Assembly (NCBI GenBank): GCA_947179485.1
Contig: OX359247.1
Span: 28,062,801 to 28,126,800, forward strand
Reading direction: 5' to 3'
DNA from: Allacma fusca
Taxonomy: Eukaryota; Arthropoda; Collembola; Symphypleona; Sminthuridae
DNA: 64,000 nt
In this document: in pieces, positions 45,901 to 64,000 of the stretch
Numbering within the stretch: position 1 is the stretch's first letter
Layout of the letters: every line of letters starts with the position of its first letter
Program-made: the position numbers and the translations under genes
The notes under the pieces: model-generated
What the model was told of the DNA's origin: nothing
Database searches by the model: none
Seen by the model: the letters and a program-made list of their open reading frames with translations, nothing else

Positions 45901-47321
45901 ATCCAATGTTTTAAAAAGTGTATTAGTGAAACCTTCTTTAACGATTTTTATCCATCAAATCTTGTCCTACCCCATTATTTTAATCATTGCTATCTGAATT
46001 GCAAAACTATAAACAATTTCAAATAAATCGTATCCTTCAGAAACTTTTGCTTGTAATTCGTAAATGGTCCTCGAATAAATGATATCGTCGTCTCATTAAT
46101 TTCTGTTCTCAGCGGAACAAGTCTGAAAAGTCTCTCGAGATTTTTTTTGTAGTATTAATTAAATTAGGCAGGCATTGAAACATTAAAGGAAATAATATCC
46201 GCCCAAGTTCATAAACTGCAGACACGCATTCCGTATCCGTGAAACTTCTCTTATCTGTATATTACGTGGATATTTTATGGTACAGAATTATTACAGTTTC
46301 CGTTTTTCCGTCATACTTAATTGCATAAAATTATTATCAACAAATAAATGAGATTCCTGGGTTCATTTACTCCTAGAACTTTAGTTCTGGTAAAACAAAA
46401 AGGGAATTGATTCCTTGTAACACAACTCCTCAGAGCACACCACAGATGCTCATCCTTGAATAAATGCTGTGCTGATGAGAGGTATTCCTGACCTCGGTCA
46501 ACCCCTATGTTTTTATTAACTGGTAGCATAAAATGAATTCATAAAATGCAAATGAACGTATAGAACGGATGCCTAAAAAATACTTTCAGATAAAACGATC
46601 ACCATAGTTTGTTGATTGCCATGGATTGTCGACCAAGGAAAAGTAAGACACTTTTATTCGAACTTTTTTTCTTCCAAGCAAGCATTACTGGTTGTAGATG
46701 ATTGTTATGCCTGCAATAAGTAACTACTTTCATTTTGAAAATCTTAACCGTGCTAATCAAAGATGAACAATCTCAATCTCTTTATTTGCTACCACTCTAT
46801 GTACATTATTTCTTTTGTCGGTTGGGTTCAGGGAGAGTAGTATCCCGACATTGTTACATGTGTACCTGGTAGTCCGGTAGGTAGGAACATACATATGTAG
46901 ATATGTGTACAATTGTAAATTACAATTCTCTTTTGTGTTCTTCCAACTATCACCATGTTAAATTCAGAGGCTTCAGAGTGCGTTGGATTTCACATATAGA
47001 TAATCCTGAGATCAGTTAAAAGTGTGCGGGCTGATAACAGTAAATTTATTGAGTTTCTATGCAAACTATTGTCATATTTGCACTACTGTTAATGCAAAGT
47101 AGTTGTCGACCAGGAGACCCAAATTCTAAATTACATACTTGAGATGAAGCTGACTAACAACACAAGGGAGGTATAGGTTGAGGTAGAGGAATATTGTACA
47201 TAGGTTCTTGTGAGAGATACTTCTAACAATAAGCTTCGATTGCATAGTCTCCTCACAGTGATTGTGCTATAAGTGCAGGCAGTGGGCAAGTTCTGTCAAT
47301 TTTGCTAGGTATTTTATATAT

Positions 47322-47335
47322 TGTGTGTGTGTGTG
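47322..47335. repeat. (GT)n microsatellite
   Basis: A short TG run about 550 bp upstream of the CE-F start codon. A donor-like CTGTAAGT follows near 47460, so this area may contain a 5' UTR exon of CE-F. Confidence 0.7.
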
Positions 47336-47881
47336 CAGAATATGTTGCAAGTATGGTACTTCAGGCCAGTCAGCGTTTGGGAAGTACGCTGGGTGAGCGC
47401 TGTTTGGGAGCATTGGGTAAACTGAAGCCTCTTAGTGTGGAAGTTCTTACTCTACGATGTCTGTAAGTACACATTGAAATCTTGTCGGCATTCAATCTTT
47501 GCCATTAGGACGAGAGAGTTCTTGGCGTAGACTCACCATTAAGAGTATTGACGAAGGTAGTCATGGTAATCTCCCATGCTCCGTTGTACAGCTTCAGTGT
47601 CAGTAGAGAGGACACTTGGAGAGCATTAGTCTAAACTTTTAGACTGTGCCCAGTGCGAGCTCCAAATGAAAATAAGTGCACACGACAAGGTCCAAAGAAA
47701 GAAATATATAATAATTATTTAAAAAACGTAAACAAATAAAAACAGTAAAAATATTTTAAGATCAAACATTAATTCTTGTAATGAATTAAAGTGCTGAGTA
47801 CTGTCTTGAAGTACCCCGTGATATTTCAGAAAGTTTTTAAATTTTTAAAAAACAGTAAATAATTACAGATTATCATAAAAA

Positions 47882-53411
<5,530 letters not shown>

Positions 53412-56400
53412 ACCATAGGAAGGATTCCTTCAATGTTTTATTTAATGTACATGAATATTATACTCATAACTGTTGAGACCGGTGCCGTTCAATTTTGAAG
53501 CACGTTGTTCCAAATAATTGTTTCTAACGTTGTTTTATCTACAGAATTTTTTCCATCATTTTGATTTTGAAAAGTGATATTTTTAATTTAAGTCTTCCAG
53601 CTAAAAAGTACAATGATATTTTCGGATTTAACTATGACTGTTATTATTTTCTTTATTTCTCCGTTCCTTCTGCATTTCATGAATTACTAATTGGGTAAGT
53701 CATATGAGGGTTTTAGGAACGGAATTGAATATTATAAATACGGAAACTTGCTCAAGGGAAAGAAACTGTAAGCATTTATATACCCTCGGATGGGTACGTA
53801 CTTCAGTATAAATGATTAGACTATGTCTATCTTTTGAGAAGCAGCTACTTTTTAATTTAGAATATATCGCCAAGCTATTAAACAGGAATGTCTGGAGAGT
53901 TACAATTCTTAATTGTTAAATTGATATTTTACATACTTGGATTTTGGTTTCAATTCCAAAGGTCCCACGAGTTAAATTTTAGACACCTGCAGTAATTCAA
54001 ATTTTGATGCTTTTGAAATGATCTATTATATTAGGTCGATATAACGTTCGATTTTTTGTAAGTACAAGATTCCGGGTAGTTTACAGTTTGGAAGGACAAT
54101 ACAGACTAATACTAAGCACAATTGAATTATCTTACTTGTGATTATTGACAGTTGGTGTATTTTAATGGAGTCGTAAGATGTATCAGATGGTGGGGTGTAA
54201 CTTGAAATTTCTGAATTTTAATAGTGAGTATTCTGACAAAACAGCAAGGAGTAGTATAACCGATTTTAAAATATTGCAGACTGATGGTTTCGTAAACTAC
54301 TAATAATATTAAAAATGTACTCTACTTTTTGTGTTATAATAAGTTATGTCTTGTTTTACAGTTATTAACTATTGTAATAATATCTAAAACTACAATAGTT
54401 AAAACCTCCCTGAGAATTACGATTGTTTCAGATTTTGAAGAATGTGTTGTTAGATGCCATTTATGGAATAAAGATGCGCGTTTGCACTAATTCCAGGAGT
54501 GTTTATTAATTGGTTCCAGCATATAGTAACCTACGTATTTTCGTACCTAAATATATTATTTTATGTACTAATGGAAATAACATCTATGTACGTGTGCATT
54601 CCTAATTCCTACAGACTTTATATGATATTTGATAGCACTTCACGACTTATTTATTAGTGTGTTCTTGCTGTTTCAGCAATTTTCTTGCTCATGACTCTCA
54701 TGAGTTCTAAATAGATATAAAGAGGTACTTATGGCATTCCACAAAAGAAAATACTCGCCTTTGTCCAAAAGAGACCCTTTTTTGTATCGCGGGATACCTG
54801 CAAAGCTGTCATTTTGCTCCAACTCAAGTGTAGCATGAAATACATCTTAAGTAAAAGCCAAGCATTTAGATATACATTTCAAAAATCCCATCAATGATAA
54901 AGCACATCAATGAACTTGAAGTGAAGTTCTGCTCTTGGAAAATATCTAATGTAATCTGTAGACGCGGTCTTTACTTCATTTCGATGGGTTGACTTCTGAA
55001 GCGCTGAACTAAGTCAAAGAATTAATTTTTGCTAGGGGTAGATTGGCCAACAAATTGTAGCCACTTATTGTGAATGTTTCCATTTATTTTTCCTCAAATA
55101 TATTCCAGCTCATTTATACGGATAAATCAAAGTCGTAGACCGCCTCTGTCAGCCAAAGGAAAAATGGATGTTCAAAATGCTCAAAGGCAAAATATCATGT
55201 TATAAACAGTTCCAGTGAATTCGTCCATCAAAATTATGCTTACTGGCTATTTATTACCTACAATGTGTTGATAAAATACTTCACATCATGCGATCGTCAA
55301 CTGATCCTTGAAAGCATAGGACACACAAGCATTTTTGTAATTTAGGCTAAGGTTTACAATATTAATGACTACATTTTGAGGAAAAGCTTGTAATGATTTA
55401 TGGCAAATGTCAAATGGATATATGTATGTATGTAGGAGGGAGTTTTTCTGTTTTTTGAATTATTAAACGAAACAAAATTATTGAATGGGTGAACCATTAA
55501 AGATTAAATATTGTTTGGCTTAAGGTACTTTGAATAAAAATGTAGAAAGAATTCCGATTGACATTTGTCATGTTAGTTGGATCTGTGGACTTGTTCCATA
55601 TCGCATCCAATGGCCTTTAACCATTGGGACTGTGCACAACAATCACCAATGTGATTCATCATCAATTTGACGTTAATTTTCCAAATACGAATAATTTGGG
55701 CAAAAATAGACATTTCGTTCGTTTCACATCCTTGTTCGTCATCTTTGACGTGAATACTACTCTTATTTGCCCATTAAATAGTAAAATTCATATCAAGAGA
55801 TTTGACTTACAAAATCCAAATGAAGTTACAAAATTCTACTGATGTCAAAGGTTAAAAAAAATTGAAATTCTCAATTTTGGTTCAGAAATCTTGTTCTGTA
55901 TTTGTTCACATGTACATATATAAAAAGTACGGTATAAAACATCGACTGGATTTTCTGATGTATCCATGAGCGGTGATGAATTAAATAAGCAAGCACATAC
56001 TGTAGTAAAACGTAGCGTGAGTAAAACACTAGGCGTATTTTTAAAAAACAGCTACTGTTTATAAGTTGTACAAATATTGGCTACTCTTTACAGTGCATTC
56101 CTTCCGATATTACTAAATAGTTCAGTTTCCTGTTCAGCATAATACTCCCTGTACCCAATGTAGTATTAATAACCAATGGGTAGTATTTGTACAGTTGGTT
56201 TTCCATAGGATCCACAATAAGGAATCATGATGCTGGAGACAGGTGTAATATCAATAAAAATAAATGTCATGTTCTTTCCTACCGATTCGCAAGTCTCATC
56301 ACTCGCTCCTCGTTCTCCAATCCGAGTCAGGAGTCAATAACTGTATTCTTTAATTAACTATCCAAAGCAAGTATAGAAGTCTCATATGTAATCAGTGGAA

Positions 56401-58776
56401 GAAAGTCATCGAAATGGAAAATTTTATTTACACAGACCATTTTTTCCTCGGGTTTTGAATGAGTTTTTTTTACAAAATATTTTGGCCAAATAATCCAGTA
56501 CAACTTTAATTTCCATTAAAGTCCAGGTTAAAGGTCACAAAATTATTTTCATCAATGTATGTAGATATAGTAACGTGGTTGTGTACAATAGTTGACTGTG
56601 GGATTTCCTGTGAACAATAATAGGTAATGAATGTTGTGAAATGTGAATGCTCCATTGCACGGAGACACATAAATTATTCCTCCATGGGGACGGGGCAATG
56701 TGCATTTCCACCTTCAACTGAACGCTTCCATGCCAAAACATATTTAAGCACTATTGGGGAGATGTGCATTCATGCTACACGCACCATTTCGTCTACTTAA
56801 TGTATGTACATATGTTGCAAAGTACCACAACAGGCCACTTATTAAAATGTTGATGTATTATATTTTCCTTCAAGGTGAAGACGCCGACTGTCCCATTCCA
56901 GTTGGTTCAAATTACCTCATTACCATTAAATTGTAAAAAAAAGTAATTGCTCACAACAATCTAAGCAGGAAGGTATCTACTGCTGAAGGAATCGTGTGAA
57001 TTCATTTCTTTGTCGCCTCGTCGGATTCACATATTGTTCCAATGGTTCGAACCGGAACAACATTAAATATTGACTTCAGTGGTACATAAAAGGCAATGGA
57101 ACTGAACATTAATTAAATTCACTTCCAAATGTGCTTACTCTCAGGGAAGAACCAAACCATGGAAGAAGACAAAACATTCCTGTGAATTAAACATTTATTA
57201 CTATGATTACCCAACCTAGCCATTGGACATGGTATTTCGTCGAGAAAATAAAGTAAATAAACAGGTTCCTCCAGTGAAACAGGGATGAATCTATAAAATT
57301 TAATTGACCCACATTTACTAAGGCTTTAAATATCCTTTTCTGTTTCGTACTGGGTTCAGTATTTGCGTGTAAACCGCTTACTATCTCAACTTCCTGCCAT
57401 TTCACATTTCACTATATCTGTTCCCTTTTTTTTGCTAGTTGGGAATGACAACTTGTGATGCAGGGACTTAAATCATTATCGATCCCCTTTGCATGACGAA
57501 GTCTTGGCGCATTTTGCCACTGCAATCCGTATGTATTCTCGTGTAGTCCCTAAAAGTGTAAAGTAAAGCAAAGCTTGCCAGTGTGTAACAAGTGTTTAGC
57601 TCCAGTAGTCTATCCAGGATTGTTCTAATCAATCATTCCATTGTATGAAAACTCCATTTCATAAAAATGCCTCCGTTTTTTAAAAAAATATGATTTACCT
57701 TTTTAGTCTAGTTTGCTGGTTTAGGCTGTTTGGTATCCCCAGTTGTCAAAACATTTCTGGGTAGAACACCAGTCATTAAAATTATTCTAACAATACGTTC
57801 AGAACATTTTATTATGTTGGCACAATACAAATCATATAAAATATTTCAACTTTGCAAGGGATCAAAAACATAATTTCACATATTACTCCACCTTTGAACT
57901 ACGACAATACAAACAATATTAAATATGAAGTGTCTAATAAATAAAAAATTCCCACACAAGCCCTTTTATAATCTTTGAATTTATCGCTTATATTATAACC
58001 CAAATTCAATTGATCCCTTGTGAGTTTGATTTTAAACAAAATGGGTCCATATCGAGAGCAGCTTCAATGGAAACTGTAGTCAAAGCTGCAAAGATGATTT
58101 ACTGCCAACCCGAAACGTAATGAAATGAAATATCTTTACAAGGTCGCGTTAAGTAATCTGTCAAGGAAAACATTTCTATTTCCCAGTTTTTAAATTATTA
58201 ATTGAGGATAGAATTCCTCAAAATTACAGACTTATATATAGCCAATTTACTGTAAAAAATCTTTAAATGCAGGTCTTAACACATTCCCCCACCGCAACAG
58301 CTATCTTCAATCATAATTGATCATTGTGTTCCTTCGCCGAAACTGTAACTTCAACATAGCATTATTCATTTAAAGAATTTAAATACTATATATTTCGTCA
58401 TAATTAAATTCGGACGTTGTTGTAGTTGATGGAAAAAGGTACGAACCTTAATAATAAAATTATAGCTAGGGGAAAATTCCTAAAATATTTTTTTAATATA
58501 GACAGCACACCCCATCAAAAACTCCAAGCATAGGAAACACTGGACTGGAGTTCCCGGCCTTGATTTAAGTGCTTCTGCTATTCTCTGTGCTTTTTTTATG
58601 TACGCGTGCATACGAATACTTAGATACATGTGCGTATGCATAGGGCATTTGAGTGAGTCCCCGTGAGTGCATGTGCACGGAGGTGAGCAATTAGGACCCC
58701 TCAGTTAAACCCGGTCTTCGAAGGAGTACGGACGTGTTTGTATGGCAAGTGTCTCTTTTAATTTCTGCTCATCACA
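53412..58776. other. Intergenic, CE-F to CE-G
   Basis: No supported gene. It includes the probable CE-F 3' UTR, with AATAAA at 54467-54472 roughly 1.06 kb after the stop. A nested palindrome lies at 57034-57060 (GGTTCGAACC flanked by TTGTTCC and GGAACAA). Open frames at 55624-55842, 56535-56741 and 57187-57405 have no motifs. Confidence 0.5.

Positions 58777-64000
<5,224 letters not shown>

Larger units (their letters stand above)
33364..47881. other. 14.5-kb stretch without a supported gene, CE-E to CE-F
   Basis: It holds the probable 3' UTR of CE-E, a 35-bp palindrome at 33945-33979, scattered microsatellites and a (GT)n run at 47322-47335. I found no esterase exon or pseudo-exon in it. 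Open frames of 60-128 codons occur on both strands (for example 37762-38097, 42445-42831 and 43242-43619) but have no domain motifs, and this number is expected by chance in AT-rich DNA. The most protein-like stretch is the open frame of about 79 codons at 35170-35405, after a TATTGCAG acceptor-like site. Confidence 0.5.

Noticed and set aside
57034..57060. GGTTCGAACC as a tRNA B box
   Set aside because: No A box at the right distance and no cloverleaf can be drawn from the flanking bases.

Overview
This window is AT-rich eukaryotic nuclear DNA. It has many short introns with GT...AG (one GC...AG) borders, hydrophobic N-termini, (TATG)n microsatellites and cut-and-paste transposon remnants. 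The proteins look like arthropod, probably hexapod, proteins. I could not assign an order.

The main content is a head-to-tail array of seven carboxylesterase genes (type-B carboxylesterase/cholinesterase family, alpha/beta hydrolase fold), all on the + strand. I call them CE-A to CE-G here: CE-A 5282-8101, CE-B 9595-14220, CE-C 15631-19135, CE-D 23648-28314, CE-E 30153-33363, CE-F 47882-53411, and CE-G 58777 to beyond the window end. I joined every exon by hand using splice consensus and reading phase. The six complete genes give uninterrupted proteins of 581-624 residues with Ser/acid/His triads in place. CE-G is cut by the window edge after the sixth exon begins. The ancestral structure is ten exons, with the same nine intron positions in every gene except CE-E, which lacks two introns.

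The array holds two subfamilies. CE-A, -B and -C have GQSAG at the nucleophile elbow, Asp instead of Glu as the apparent acid (GANGQDG) and GVGH at the catalytic His. CE-D, -E and -F have GESAG, Glu (GVNSEEG, GINSEEG or GVNSAEG) and a Cys just before the His (CH). CE-G has GESAG as far as it can be read. CE-D and CE-G also share a one-nucleotide shift of the intron that splits the GESAG motif.

Two unrelated genes lie beside or inside the array: an acidic, Ser/Glu-rich predicted type I membrane protein (1824-3075), and a small secretory-pathway protein with four 11-residue Trp/Lys/Glu repeats followed by a hydrophobic segment (20409-21391). Neither matched a family I know.

CE-B carries two transposon insertions in introns: a 771-bp fold-back element and an 828-bp pogo/Tigger-like element with a helix-turn-helix remnant. 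About 14.5 kb (33364-47881) between CE-E and CE-F, and about 5.4 kb between CE-F and CE-G, contain no gene I can support. No tRNA, rRNA or CRISPR was seen.
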